Source of the DNA: Clonostachys chloroleuca
Lineage: Eukaryota; Ascomycota; Sordariomycetes; Hypocreales; Bionectriaceae
NCBI GenBank assembly: GCA_037952775.1
Contig: JBANAY010000004.1
Span: 2,294,001-2,358,000, forward strand
Length of the DNA stretch: 64,000 nucleotides
Direction: 5' to 3'
Each line of letters opens with the position of its first letter. Within the stretch, counting starts at the first letter, position 1. Position numbers and translations under genes: made by a program. The notes below the pieces were generated by a model. That model did no database searches. It was not told the DNA's origin and saw nothing but the letters and a program-made list of their open reading frames with translations. Positions 22,223 through 36,000 of this stretch are shown piece by piece.

Positions 22223-24461
22223 GGATGGAGTGTATGTAATTACTGTATGAAATTTCGACAGGAATGTCGAAAATGTACCAACAAAATATCATAATGATAT
22301 ATGTCCCAGTAGAGTTTGTTCAAGTTTCGCAAAACAAGCATGAAATGTGCTCGGGCTAGACCAGCGTGCCATGGACGTCGCATTCGGGTCAATGCTATCA
22401 CAGAAACCCCGGCCTAATTCGTCTCACTATTAGAATCCATTGGTTATTTTACTATTTGCTTTGTGAAAGTAAAATGCGTGCATTGGGAGGAAGATTAAAG
22501 TCAAGTAAGTATACGAGGTTCCCCAGGTTTCGATTTTTGTCTGCAAAATAAGGTTTTGACTCGAAACAGAATTTGACCATCCTATGACTCATCTCAAACA
22601 TAAATATTTCGTAATAAATAAATTGAAATACTAGTTTAAGTGTCTGCAGAGATGAGATAAGCTAAACCCAATAAATGACCTCATTTACTTGTAGTCCGAG
22701 AGGCGAAAATTCTACCTAAAGGGACTGGTAAAGCGACCCCTTTACTTCCGTTCATACACTACTCTCCATCCTCAATCATTACGCCGTTTCCACAGAAGTA
22801 AACTTAGAAGGCATGTAGTGATGTTGAAGGCATATCTCACACCGATTTTGGAGCATGCACTAGAAACCCATGGAAAACCAAGCCTGACACAAGCTTTTGC
22901 CAGTTTGGATACCGAACAAGAAACATACGAGGCACAAACCCCAACAATGTCTCAAGTTTCTGCATGCAACCAAGTGGATATATTTGTTTGAGTGATCTTG
23001 AAACTGACAAGGAGGTTAAAATTCGATGGGGGACTAGAGTGAGAGTTCGCGCCAATGGTGTCCTCCACACAAGTTACACATATGGCGATGGGGTGTATAA
23101 TTCTTATTACGAAGACGAGGAAAAATGGATAGTGGCGGAGTCTCGAAAGAACCATAAGAAGGGACAGGAAGCATGCTGGCAAGGGGTACCGTAGGTCAAT
23201 CGCTACCAGGCCCCCAATCATCGTGAAATGTGCTTTTTAATTCGACCATCAACCCAATACGAAGAGGCTCTCTTATGACACAAATCTGCCCGCCACCATA
23301 GAGCCCTGTTTCTCTTACACGTCCCCTCCATGTAGATAGCCAAGCGAGCACCAAGATGCCATGAGTCGTAAGCCTTCCCATCAGTACTTCATTCATTGGA
23401 GGTTCCAAGTCTTTTTTCTGGGCCTCAGGGCAGTCTCAAATCCGTCGAGGCATGTTTGATACTAGATTCAGAAAATCCTCACCTGATACTTGAATTCCAA
23501 CCTCTACAGAGGGTGATCTAAATCATCCAAACATAACTCTTCAAATTCTCCCAGTTAGTTTATATTTGACTCTTCCTCCCATTATCTGCCACCATATCGT
23601 TCTGTGAGGAGATACAAAAGTAGGCGAGCGTACAATCTTGTGTGGTAGTTGGTCCTGGTATGATGTGGGAGTAGGGCTCAAGGTAAACCCTCAGGCATCC
23701 GGTTGCTGGCTTATAATTCCTAGCTGATACGTATTTGGCATCTTCATTCATCTAATTTGCTTCTCTGTATTCCTTGCTTGGCTCGTGGGGCTTGAAGATG
23801 ATAACATGACCAGAAGCGGTGTGGTTGAGTTTCAATGTATTGACTGACACTGCCAGACTGGACTATATATGTAAAATACCGATTAAGACAACATGACCAG
23901 AGGGAATACGCCTCGTCCAGAAATTTTTTATATTTAAAGTATCAATATAAGGAGCAATCATCGCTGACATAATACCAACTTGTCACGTCACGTTCATTTG
24001 ATTGCCTACTCATACAGTTGCTTGGTGCGCTTGATTCCAACATTGAAAATCGGGTTCACTTATGGCGCTCCTAATTTAACGAATGTTCATTTCGTATTCT
24101 TCGGATTTCTGACTACAAGTAATATACCTGGAGTAACAACAGAACATAAGCAATGAAGAGGGGGAGACGAGACCGCATTGAAGGATACAGGGTACTTGCC
24201 GAACAAGGGGACCACAGCCTTGGAAGCAGCCTATGCGCAAGATGTACTAAAATACTCCTGCAGGGTAAGATAATTGGAGAAATTCCATAGATATCACGTT
24301 TCGGAATAGATGTAGAAAAACCCAAGGCATAGAGAACGGTGCTGGATGGGCAATTGGCTGGAGAAATTGCAAGGCTTGTCAAGATTGAGGGTATATATGA
24401 TAAAATAATCCTCCGACTTCCAAGCAAGTGGTTCTCGGACCCCGAGCTAACTACAGCACAT
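22223..24461. other. Long gene-poor, AT-rich interval
   Basis: About 2.2 kb between the small gene and the tRNA. Apart from the coding-like frame at 22808..23194, frames here are short and compositionally random. There is no inverted-repeat or transposase signature that I can see. Confidence 0.5.
22808..23194 (+). other. Orphan coding-like frame with six cysteines
   Basis: The frame is open for 128 codons from just after TAG at 22805..22807 to the stop at 23192..23194. It reads KACSDVEGISHTDFGACTRN, later GTRVRVRANGVLHTSYTYGD and YYEDEEKWIVAESRKNHKKG, ending ACWQGVP. Six Cys and a mixed, globular-looking composition suggest a secreted disulfide protein. The first codon follows directly on a possible splice acceptor (AACTTAG at 22801..22807), so an upstream exon may exist. 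I could not find one with a signal peptide. An internal ATG at 22964 would give only 76 residues. It may be a gene fragment. Confidence 0.35.
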
Positions 24462-24547
24462 GGTCTGGTGGTCTAGTGGTATGATTCGCGCTTAGGGTCA
24501 CCTAAGCATTAATGCGCGAGGTCCCGGGTTCAATCCCCGGCCAGACC
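24462..24547 (+). tRNA. tRNA-Pro (anticodon AGG) with a short intron
   Basis: Acceptor arms GGTCTGG and CCAGACC pair perfectly over seven bases. The A box TGGTCTAGTGG and B box GGTTCAATCC are present, and the T arm is CCGGG-TTCAATC-CCCGG. The anticodon stem is CGCGC/GCGCG with loop TTAGGG...T, anticodon AGG. An intron of about 15 nt follows position 37; its CCTAA pairs with the anticodon-side TTAGG, the usual helix of spliced eukaryotic pre-tRNAs. The mature form would be about 71 nt before CCA addition. Confidence 0.93.
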
Positions 24548-25081
24548 CTTCTTTTTCTTTTCTTTTTTCTGCTTTTCTTCTTGCTTGTCTTCCTTGTGGC
24601 CCAATGACAAGATCTGACTGTGACATGAAGAATTGGCAGGATGATTTTTGTCCTTGTTATGCAAGGTATGTATGACTACTGTGGTTGGTGCTCAAGTGAG
24701 AACAGCCACACGGGGTTATCGTTCCAAGGGCCTTTGATACTTGTCTAGGCCCCCTGTTTGATGAGGGATTGCATTTTGAAATAACAAGCATCAAAACCAA
24801 TGACTTAATGTTCGGCTTAATGGGTATCTCTGGAACATGTGCAGGAAGTTATATGTCGGAATTAAGATCACGTCGAATTGAATCGAGCTCCTGATCCCCC
24901 TATCTCTATGCAATGCCAAATCATCTGAACGACACCCCGATAATCATTACCAATAACACATGTACAGTCCCATCCATCCGCTATGCACTCATACTATACT
25001 CATGGTATCTCGTACAAACACCATACACAAACGCCGTCCTATCCTATGCCAACCACCTAAGCAAGGTGATCCATTAACCCG
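24548..25081. other. Intergenic region between tRNA and myosin 3' end
   Basis: The first 20 bp hold the Pol III terminator. The remainder is unremarkable and must include the myosin 3' untranslated region on the minus strand. No gene seen. Confidence 0.5.
24552..24568 (+). terminator. RNA polymerase III T-run terminator
   Basis: A T5 run begins five bases after the tRNA, and a T6 run at 24563..24568 follows as backup. This matches the required Pol III stop signal. Confidence 0.85.
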
Positions 25082-28000
25082 TTACAGAAATCCCTTCTGA
25101 CTTGGCGCTCTGCTAACGCTGCTCTTCCTCGTTGGGACGTCGACTTGTGATGCATCGTTACCTTCACTCATTCGCCAGGCACCCATGCGATTTCGTACAC
25201 TCCCAACAGCCCCGGTAGATGTCCTCTCAACCCGGAGACCCTTCCACCCCTCAAGCTCTCTCTCAAGCCGCAAAGTCTTCTCCTTCTCCTGCGAAAGTTC
25301 GCGCTCAGCACGGCGAGCGGAGAGCTGGTTGGTTGACTCCGAGGACTGGAGCTCATCAATCGTCTTCAGCAGCTTCTCCACCTTGTCACGCATTCGAGAT
25401 ACGTCTTCTGACAGCTGGGTGTTTTGCTTGTCTTTCCGCTCGATCTGTGTCTGGAGATCCTTGACCGTACGGTCAACGTTGCGCACTGACCTTTGCGACT
25501 TGTTTCTCTCGCTTTCATGCTCCTCCAGTTGAGTTTCGAGCTGTGCGTCCTTTGTTAGTTTATCTTATTTCATCTACTGTCTGCCTATCATGTACTTACT
25601 TCTTGTATACGTTTGTAGAGGAATTTGATATCTTGACTAGCGCTTGAGTAGCCTTTGGTCTCCAAATCGACAAGCTTCAGCTGAGCTTCATTGAGACTCT
25701 TCTCCAGCGCTGCCTTCTGGCTTTGCAACGAAGCTGAAGACTCACGCTCAGTGGCAATTTCTTTTTGAATTTCGGCCACCAGAGACTCGGCTCGACGCAT
25801 CTTCTCGACCGCAGCGGCGGCAATATCTTCATGCTGAGCGAGGTTAGATTTGAGTTCGAGGATCTCCCTGTCGGTGTTTGCAGCATCTCTAAGAGCTGGG
25901 CTGCCGCCGTTGGCAAGGTCGTCTAGTCCAGCCTTGGCCTCTTCGAGGCGAGCCTCGACGCTGCGCTTCTCTCTCAACAACGAATCACGCTCTGCTGCAA
26001 TTTCATCAACGGAGGAGCGTAGAGTACGAACTTGCGACAGGAGCGAGACAACCTTGCCCTGTGCCTCGTTGTGTGCGTTGATAGCTTCGTCTCGAGAGGA
26101 GACAATATCTGCGAGCGTTGACTCCAAGCGAGATTTTTCTTTAGACCACGTCGAGCTATTAAGAACCTCGTCGTCCCATTTGGACCGGAGATCATCCAAC
26201 TCTTCACGCAGACGAGTGATTTCTGCTTGCTTGTAAAGCTTCTCCTCGCGAGCGAGATCCAGCTCCTTGGTGAGGGTAGTAAATTCAGCCTGATACTTCT
26301 TACGAGTTTGTTCCATGCTGGATTCTTTGTCCTCAATGTCCATGGCCCGCTGGTTTCGGTAATCCTCCAGCTCGTGTTGCAGTCGCTTCTTGGCTTGGAC
26401 CACACCGTCCAGGTCCGTAGACATGTCTTCGAGTCTCTCCTCTAGCCGTTGGTTCTGCCGTTGTAGGTCTTCAATCATGGAGTCCATCTTCTGGCGTTCA
26501 GACATGACTTCGGCATATGTTTCTTCAGCCTCCTTTGATTGAGACTTGGCGAATTGTTCAGCACGGCTAGCCTTGAGCACGGAAATTTCCGCTTGCTCAA
26601 GCTTGCTAAAGTATTCGTCTGCACGGCGCTTGTACATCTCGAGATCCGCTGTAACGTCTGCAAGCCTGGAGGTTTCGGCATCAAGTCTTATTTGAATATC
26701 CGAGTACTCCTGAAGCAGCTGGCTGCGGTTTTGGGCCTCTTGCTCACGAGCCATGCTCATCTCGGCTAGCTCTGACTTTGTGTCTCGGAGCTCGACCTGG
26801 AGGCTGGTACGGTCATGGCGCAATTTATCAAAATTGGACTTCGTCTCGGTCAGCTCTGCTAAAGTCTCCTTATGACTTTGCAGAAGCGAACGGCGAGAGT
26901 CCTCTTGACTATTGAAGACGTCCAACAATTCCTCATGAGATCGTGTTTGAATGTCCCTTACAGAAAGTTCACCGCTTTGGATGTTCTTTTCCAAGACTGA
27001 AAGCTTCTTGGCTGAATCATCGAGCATGTCGTGAAGGCGGTTGTTTGCTTTCTCGAGCTTCTGTATTCTCCTCGCAGAGGAAGGGCCCTCCTCATCGAAC
27101 CTCTCAGAAACGGGTGTGGCACGATCAAGCTGGCTCTGAAGGTGGCGGTTTTGCATACGGGAGAGTTGCAACTGGTTTTGGAGCTCCTCCACCTCGGCCT
27201 TCAAATCTTGTCGATTGTTGAAACTGAGAACATCTGCCGTCTTATCGGAGCGGATCGAGTCTTGGGCATCTGGGTCTGGGAGTCGTCGAGTGGGCGTGGA
27301 CGTATTGGAATAAGGCTTGGGCAAAGGCCTGGTAGATCTTCGCTGAGTCGGCGATCCGTTGAAAGGAGCTTCGTTAAAGTGTATCTCTTCCAGTTTGGGC
27401 CGGCCGGGGGTATCTTGACGTGAAGCTCTCCTATCTGAGAGCTGGGTCTCGGCGTTGATTCTTGCTGCGTTTTCTACCCGGAGTCGTTGTTGCAACTCTT
27501 CGACCTTGCGTACGAGATCAAACTTTTCCAATAGATCTTTGTCATTCTTCATCTCTCTTTGGGTTGGAATGTTGACTTCAGGGTCCGCGGTTCTCAAGGC
27601 ATCTAGCATTTGGGTTCGCAACTCTGCAAGCTCCTTGTCCCTTGATTCGAGGGAAGCCTGGAGAGTTCGGACGGTTGACTGCGCTTGAGTCCGAAGAACG
27701 CGCTCCGATTCGGTTGACCGATTGGCCTCTGCGAGTTGTGCAGCGATGTTGGAGTTGTTCTTTTCTGCATTCCTGCTCGTCTTGACTTCGCGGGCGATCT
27801 CGTGGTTGAGATCTTCCACGTTTAGTTGCAGCTTCTCGTTCTTCTTTTCAAGCGAGGCGATGGAAAGCTGGGCATCCCCAAGTTGTTTGTTCAGCTTGTT
27901 ACTTTGCTCCTCGAGTCTGGTCTTCTCCCGCTGCAGTGACAAGATCTGACCACGAGACGCTTCGCTGGCGCGCGAACTAGATCGTGCAATCTCAAGACCC

Positions 28001-31000
28001 TTCTGTTGTAGCTTGTTGAGAAGAGCCTTGTTGTCATTTTCGGATGCTGCCAACCGACTTTTGACAGCACTGAGCTCTCGTTCCATGCGTTCTTTGGCCT
28101 GGTCGTTTTTGAGACCAAATTCACCGGATGACAATATTAGCTTGTTGAGGTCTTCAACCTGATGATTCAGGTTTGCACACTCCTCTTCAAACCACTCCAG
28201 GCGTTGATTCGCGGCCTCGAGATCCCGGCGCAGACTTTCCTCCCGCTCCAAGGCAGCCCTGGAAGCTTTCCGTTCGCCAGCCTCCTCGGCACGGATTCTG
28301 GCTTCTTCGGCCTCAGTCTTGGCTTGACGGAGTCGGCGAATCTCAGCGCGTGCCTCATCTCGTTCCTTCTCTGCTGTCGTTCTGGCCTCCTTGGTCCTCC
28401 TAAGGGTATCTTGCTGCGCGTAAAGCTCTTTCTCAATGATGATTTTGGAATCATTCAGATGGTCGTATTCCTCTTTCAGAGTATTGTACCTGTGCTCCCC
28501 AAGGAGTTGTACATCGTCACGAGACTGCTGCTCCCTGCTGAGCTCAGCTTGAGTCTTGTAAAGTTCATCTTTGAGATCCTTGATCTGAGATTCCAGAAGT
28601 TGCCGATTCTTGTCGGCTTGTTCATCCTCAGAAAGTCGTGCTTGCAGAAGGCTGTTGGCATCCTCAACCTCACGTTCTAACTGAGCCTGTTTCGAGACCA
28701 TAACTTCCAACTCTGCTTGCACCTGGTGAAGTCTTGATGTAGCCTTCTCCTTTTCCACCGCCAAGCTCTTCTTGGATTCTTCCAAACCTCGCCGCTCCGA
28801 TTCGAATCTCTTGTTCTCACTGCGAAGGAGAGAAAGCTCGCTTTCCTTCTCTCTGACGAGATCTTCGTAGTCAGTCGAAGTCTTGGAAAGCTGAGCGAGC
28901 TGTTCTTGAATCGCCTTGTTCTCACGGGTGAGGCGTGTTTCCCGTGACTTGACCATATCGAGTTCTTTTTGAGCCGCGTGAAGCTTGACTTCGGCGTCCT
29001 GGTCAATCTTGAGCAGTTTACTCTCCAGGTCATGGGCTTTTCGCTCTTTCAGGGACAGCTGGCTTTGAAGCATCCTGATTTCGCCCTCGAGAGCTGCTTC
29101 CTGCTCACTCCTCTGGGACTGCTTCTCAGAAATTTCCTCAATGGTCGCCTCGAGACTGGCAACCTTGCGAGTAAGGCTCCCCTTCTCTTCCTCGAGTTTT
29201 GTAATAAGGGAAACTGCTTGCTCCAGTTGGGTGCGGTACTTTTCAACCTCTCTTTCTGCTCGGTTCTTTGCTTCCATCAGCTCATCAAGTTGATCTTCAA
29301 GCCGCTCTTGGTCATCAATAGCACCGGCAAGCTTTTCCTCGAGCTCTGCCTCCCGATCTTGGAGACGCTTGAAGATCTCCTCCTTGTCCAAGGCAAGAGC
29401 ACGCTCACTCTCTAAAGTCTGCTGGATACGTGCCATTTCCGTGAAGCAATTTCGTCGCTCTTCCTCGAGTTTATGTCGTTGCTCAGCTTCAACACGCATC
29501 TTCTCATTTAGCTCTTTGATCATAGCGTCACGTCTCTTGACCTCTGTCGCAGAGCGAGTAGTACCAAGAAGAGGCTTCATCTTCATGACAAGCTGCCACC
29601 ATGGATTATCAACAAGATTATGGTAGACGTGTATGTTTCGTTGAATGATTCTCGTGGCCTCAGTCCGGAAAAGGCGCTTGTGGACAGAGCGTCTGGTTAC
29701 AAAGCCTCTCGCAACCGATTGGAAACGAGACATTATTTGCGTGATGAGGGCATCACGCTGCTCTTCCAGTTCTGCCAGCACACCTGCCCTGAAGAAGACC
29801 TTGCTCAGGCCGACTCGGTACAGAGACCTATCGAGGTCCAGCCTTTCCAGCATCATTGATGCCGCAACCTGGCCTTCTAGGTAACCACTTGGCATATCGG
29901 GGCATAGGACTTCATAACGTTGTCGGAACTCGGAGAAGGGAAGCCTGTTGGGGAAGCCAGTTCTGGCGATACGGATGCCTTCCAAAACACCATTGCATCG
30001 TAGCTGGTCCAAGACCAGCAAGTTATTAAACTGCTTGGGTCGTTTCTTGTGATTGGGCAGAATACATCGCACGAAGTGTGGGTGTGTCGAATGAAGTTGA
30101 GACATCAAGTTGTGAAGCTGTTCCTTGTGTCTCTGGGCGACTGTTCGGAATAACCCTTTCTTTACCCTATTTCTTGTGCCACCAACATCGTCATCGGTAT
30201 CGAGGCAGTCAGAAAACAAGCCGGCGACGTGTTTGTCTGAAGAAGTAGCAAGGAGCCGGGTGATGTTATCGTTCAATGGGTCCTTGTTTTTCTCAAGCCA
30301 GCCCTCGGTCGAGTACTCCACATCAGCTGCGTAATGAGTGAGGACGAATCCCTGAGTGAGCCTCGAAGAGTGGTACTTTGTCGACTTCTTGTCCCATAAA
30401 GAGTTGAGTTTCTCAGTGAAAGACTTGTCTGTTGCCTTTGGCATGACGGAATCCTCGTCGAGGCAAGAGAAGATACCGATCGGGTTTGGCAGCTCGATAA
30501 GGTCAATCGTGGGCTGAAGATCACGGCCGAAGTCGATGAACTTCCACTCAATTTGCTCCCGAGCATATTCTTCTTGCTCCAAAACAAACATGTGATGATT
30601 GAAGAATTGCTGCAGTTTCTCGTTGGTGTAGTTGATGCAAAGCTGCTCGAAGCTGTTCTGTTCGAAAATTTCGAATCCAGCAATATCAAGCACACCAATG
30701 AAGTGAGTATCATCCATGCCCATGGAGTTTTGGTCCAGTTGTTGGTTGATACGGCTCACAAGATTTCCGAAACCTCGCTCGTAAATACCCTTCGAAAGAG
30801 CGTCAAGACTAAGACGGACCTGCTCTGGAGTCTGGACCTTCTCGACCCATTCTCTGCCGGCCTTGACCCGGGGATGCAGCAATCCTTTCAGGAACGGCTC
30901 AAGCGGAACACCAAGCAACTGACAAACCTTGGCTGCTTGCTTCTCCGAGCCGGCTTCCAGGCGAGCCTGATCGGCAGCGCGACTCTCTTTGACAACGCCG

Positions 31001-32394
31001 ATATTACCCAAATGCAAGACAGCAGCCACTGTACGGAGGATGGACATTTGGTCCTTTTCCGCAAAACCCATGACGCCGAATGCTTCCATGAGAGTATTCC
31101 ACTCGTCCCTGTCTGACACACCAACGATCGTGTCGTGGCCGTCGCGTGTGTAGTTGAAATCCTCAACGCCGCGTCCATCCAGCAAGAACTCTCTCCTCAT
31201 CTGGGAGCCTGCTCCTTTGAGAAGTTGATAGAAGATGTGATAGTTTCTTTCGTGGGGATTTATCCTTACGACTCGGGATTTTTCCAACAGATACCAATCG
31301 ATAAATGCTCCTGTAATTGTGCCGTTTCGACTGAATTCAATTCGAATGAATTTTCCGAATCGTGAAGAGTTGTTGTTGCGTACAGTTTGAGCATTTCCGA
31401 AAGCTTCTAATATAGGATTGGCGCGAAGAATTTGTTGCGACAGGTTTGACTGCTGCGGCCGGCTTCTTGATAACGAATCAGTGTGCGCGACTGCCGCAAG
31501 GTATTGGATAACCTTTTTCGTGTTCTCAGTCTTTCCTGCTCCTGATTCTCCCGTGACCAAAATACTTTGATTTTGCCCTTCATCAACCAGCTTCCTAAAC
31601 GCCTCGTCGGCCATGGCGAAGATATGGGGCTTTGTATCCTCACGACTTCGACCTCTGTACATGTTGATGTAGTCGTTGGTATATATGGGCAGAGGACAAT
31701 AGGGGTTCACCGTCACGAGAAACAGACCCGAGTAAGTATAGATCAGGTCTGCTTGGTACCTCATGTGTAGATTGTGTACCACGGAGGCCTCGTTCAGATG
31801 AGTCAACTCGGCCATATCGTTTGCTTTGTCGAACTTGGCCGGGTTTACTTTATCGACGGTTTCTGAATCGACATCTCGTTGCTAGGATGTTCCGTTAGTA
31901 CACAGATACAAGCTCGGAGCGAAGGCATCTATCCTTACCGTTCCGTCGTCGCATTGCACCCGGATCCGATTATCTGAGAGATCTTCGACAACCCATCCTT
32001 TCACAAAAGCTTGTTGGGGATCCTTAAGCCACACATAGCGCTTTCCTGAAAAGTCATTCTCCCCTTCAATCCCCTTCACAGTATCATGGCTTCTCCTCAT
32101 GTCTTCTGTCTTGATGAAGGACGGCGCAAACGTCCCTGACGATGTGGAGCCATTCTTGGAACCTTGGCGGGAATGCCGCCTTTGGAGCCCTACCGACACA
32201 GAAACGGCTGTAGCTGTATTCGACTGTGTTCGCGTGTGCGCCAGAGGGGTTGGTGAACTAGGCGAAGGAGAAGAGGGCGTAAAGAGGGCTGATTTCGGTC
32301 GATTTGTGCTGGTAGCGGCAGCTTGTGGTGACTGGCCTGGTCGCGTAAAGGGATTACTCCGCCGCGAGAACGAGCCATTGGCGTTGAAAGACAT
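25082..32394 (-). CDS. myoB: Myosin II heavy chain (conventional myosin)
   Basis: Exons 31939..32394, 25600..31881 and 25082..25540, with introns 31882..31938 and 25541..25599, give 2,398 residues. Residues 1-100 are a disordered Ser/Pro-rich leader. The SH3-like subdomain RYVWLKDPQQAFVKGWVVED follows at about 120, then the motor domain. The P-loop GESGAGKT is at 263-270, switch I NNNSSRFGK is at about 320, switch II LDIAGFEIFEQNSFEQLCIN is at about 550, and the actin-binding HFVRCILPNHKKRP is at about 760. An IQ-type neck around SRFQSVARGFVTRRS leads into about 1,450 residues of coiled coil, interrupted near 1,620-1,670 by a Pro-rich break (RPLPKPYSNTSTPTRRLPDP). The disordered C-terminus ends RAPSQKGFL. 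It drives actomyosin ring contraction at septation. Length and order match the single myosin II of filamentous fungi. It is head-to-head with the ZFC3H1-like gene. Confidence 0.94.
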
Positions 32395-33058
32395 TTTTGT
32401 AGTCGACCATCAACGCAACATAGGAGGTAAGTCGTTGAGAGTGGCCTGGCTGACTTCCAGTGTATATGGAGTGGGAGATGGATCCACTATAGCTAGAGAT
32501 AAACAAATAATTTACGCGTCGATCTGATATTGACGCTGCGCTTTAACAATGAATCGCAGCCCTGTTGGTGACGATATACAGCCTGCGCTCTTCTCAAGAT
32601 CGCAGCTACACGACGAGAGGCATTGGGCAAGCGTATTCAACCGTTGGAGCGATATCGTCAATGTCAATAAAGCGCGGTTGCTGGGGAGGGTCCGCCAACG
32701 AAGTAAACAAAGGTCAACACGTGACATAATGTAATGCATTAGGTAAGATTCGTGGTGGAGCCCAGTGGCGATCTTGGACTTTACACACATATTTTGTCCC
32801 ACGTTGAACCTACACGCGCGCACCGTAAAAAAATACACGCGCTTTGCTGCCTGCGTCGCCTCACGATCTGGTTTGATCTGTCCGGGCGCGACTGCGACAG
32901 TCTGTCATTCGTTCTACCGGCGATCTGTTCTGAAATGCTTGTTTTGAATACCTATCCCGGGTCTGTCAAAGATGGTTATACGTTGATCGCACTCATCACG
33001 GTAGGCGCATCTAGAATCGGACACGATTTATTCCACCACGGGCGTTCGATTTGCGAAG
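32395..33058. other. Divergent promoter region, myosin II / ZFC3H1-like
   Basis: About 660 bp separate the two start codons. No additional gene was found; open frames here overlap each other and look random. Confidence 0.55.
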
Positions 33059-36000
33059 ATGAATCCATACGGCTATGCGTATGGCCAGAGCGAGCCCTAT
33101 TTCCCGCAACAATATGATACGCAGCCTCGCCATGCATATTCGTTTCCAGCAAGTTCAGGACCCGACAACGTCGGCATTGGACTGCAGCATATCCAGAGAG
33201 ATTATACCCAAAGTGGCTTTAATGGTGGCCACAGCCTCATACCAGGCCTTGGGATGAGTCTATCAAATGGCGCCTCTGAAATACATGGTGGACCTCTGCC
33301 GACCTCCTATGTCCAGCCCACGGGGCCAGGCCCGATGACTGCGGGCAGCGTGCAACTCTCTAACAAACAGGACGCCTCTCTTGAAACTAGGGAAGCTTGG
33401 CAATCTACAGCTCAGAATGAGCCAACAGATGAGGCAATGGAGGAGGGTGAGGTAAGCGAAGGGGAGCTCGAAGATATATACGACCCGGAGGCGCTCGAGG
33501 AGAATACGCATGAAGCCCCAAAGTCTTCCAACCTGACACCTCATACCGTAGAGACGAGACAGCAAGGTTTACCTCAGGACGGTGAAGGTGTGCTCTCCAG
33601 CCGTTTACGCCCTGACATACAAGTGTTGGTGACTGAGTTTGATACAGCATTAGAGCGCTCGGGCTCATACTCTCCTTACCTGTCCCCGCGAGAAATTACT
33701 TCCACACGACCAGCTAGTTCTCAGGGTCAGCAGGGTAAGTGTGATTACGTGGTGGGTGGAATATCAACTACTAAGTATTGCCTTTCAGCAAACCAAGCCG
33801 ATCTCAAAACTCCCACCGCATCATTCTCCTCCGACTCTGAAGCTACCTTCAACCAGGCTGAAACTATCTGGGAAGAGGCGCGAAAACACGCTCAGGACAC
33901 AATCTTGCGTCTTTGGCCGCTTAAAATCCGATATCAAGATTATCTCAACGAAGGGCTGGACGAAGCAACATTGCGCAGCTTATTCACCGACCTTGGCCTT
34001 GATATGAAACTCTCGCCGGAAAAAGAGTCACATATTGCGAATGTTCAAGCCATAGATTCCGGTCTTCCTACGACCACTAATGTTGAGGATTCAAGCCGAA
34101 TGCAACTTGAGAATCATGAGACACCAAAGGCTCCAATGGCCAACCCTCCCAAGGAACCGAAAAGAAGCCGTGGCGAAGAGCGCAAGGACAGGATCGCACG
34201 GCTTCTGGCCGCAAAGCAGGCCAGTGTCCCACAGCTTTCCGAAAAGCCCGGTGTCACGCCCACTGCAAAACCGGCCGAGAAGCTCCCATCTGTAGCGCCG
34301 GCTAAAACTCAGGCTCAAATAGCTGAGAAGTCCAAATTGGTGCAGCAAAAGATGGAAGCCTTACGAAAGGCTCGAGAGGCACAAGCACAAGCACAAGCTG
34401 CCAGCCGCCAGCAGGCTGCGGAGGTCGCTCAGCCGAATCTCAGACAGAACTCATCTGCCACGAAGCCACCTCCGGTAGAAATCGTCACGTCAAATTATCA
34501 CCCAGTACAGGACGGCAACACTAACACGCCCTCTTCAATTCCCGGCCTCTTCCTCCCTGCTGGTCAGACCGCTCCCTCCAGCTCGCAGCAGAAACGTCCA
34601 ATGGCCTCAGAGCTAAATGACCTTTCTGACCCCACGACCAAACGGCCGTTTGGTCAACCCCGGCAATCACAGCGATTCCTGATAGATATCAGCGACGACG
34701 AGGATGACGCCGCTATGGAAATCGACTCACCTGAACTCGACTCAGCATCCGTTCATCGCTCTAACTCACCTTTCAAGGTTCCCTCATTTCCAATGCTTCC
34801 AGGCAGTTCCACACCCCTGGAAAATTTAAGTCCAGGCTTGGCACAGACTCCCCCTAGAACTACGCGATCAGCTACGGGCGGTGGTAACCTGGAGTCGATG
34901 AACAAGGAAATTGAGCTCATGAAGCGACGGATTGCCGAAGCTGAAGCACGGAGGCGGGCAAAACTTTCAAGGACAGAATCGGCTCATGGTCAGAACGGCC
35001 AGGATGACATGAACACCGAATCTAGTGAGCCTGCCTCTAAATCAGGCCCTGTTTCGTCTGTAGATGGAAGTGAACTCGCAAGGGAAGAGTCTCCTCCCGC
35101 TGGGCCGTTGGAATTTGTTTCCCAGAGGTTGCCGAAAGCCTCAGATTCAAATCAAACTGAACGGCGCATCGCCCTCCGCCAGCGATCTCGTGTGGCTAGC
35201 GAGCGGCTGCCTCTTGTTGAAGCTCATCGCCAGGAACAGCTTAGGAAGCTCGAGGCTCTACGTTCCCAGATGGAAGATATCCAGAAAGATATTGAGGCAA
35301 GCTTAGAAGAGGAAAAACAACTGCGCAATGAGGTGGCATTCTGCAACACAGAGGTCCAGAATGATGGCCACAAAGACACACCGGTTCTTATATCAGCAGG
35401 TAAGTGATATCCTCACCCAAATTGGTGTACTACTGATACTCGTTGGCCAGTTCTAATTTGCTTATAGTGAAAGGACCGGTTGTTGTTGAGGCGTTGGATA
35501 CGCCTTCTCGTGATTCAGCATCAGGCCTTCAGCCTGAAAGCCAAGTAGTGGCTGTGGAAACGGAACAGCACACCCTTGCCGACCCTACGGAAGGTGGCAC
35601 TCCTGACGATTATGTTGATCAAGCATCAATTGACGATGAGAATAATGTTGAAATGCCTGACATTGAGAGTCAGGAAGATACGGACGATAACTCTGATGAT
35701 CGAATGGACGAAGAGACCACTTCTAGTGAAGCTGAGTACCAGCCTGAAGTACAAGATCAAGGATTGCAGGCAGAGACCTCAACAGAACAGGATGCTCTGG
35801 TCAATGGACGGCCCCATAGTCCAGAGGCTTGTGAAGAAGAGGACTTGGACCTGCAAACCTTGATGCAAGAGTGTGATAAATCACCTTCTTTTAGCCCTGA
35901 GCCTGCTGAAAATTCCTCTCATGAGACGAGTGATAACGACCAACAGGCCATTTTGCCTACCCCTCTCACAAAGTCGATCTCGACAGGGCAGGTAGAATCA

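Noticed and set aside
24113..24427. 104-codon minus-strand frame upstream of the tRNA
   Set aside because: Leu/Ser/Ile-rich in AT-rich DNA with no motif or intron support.
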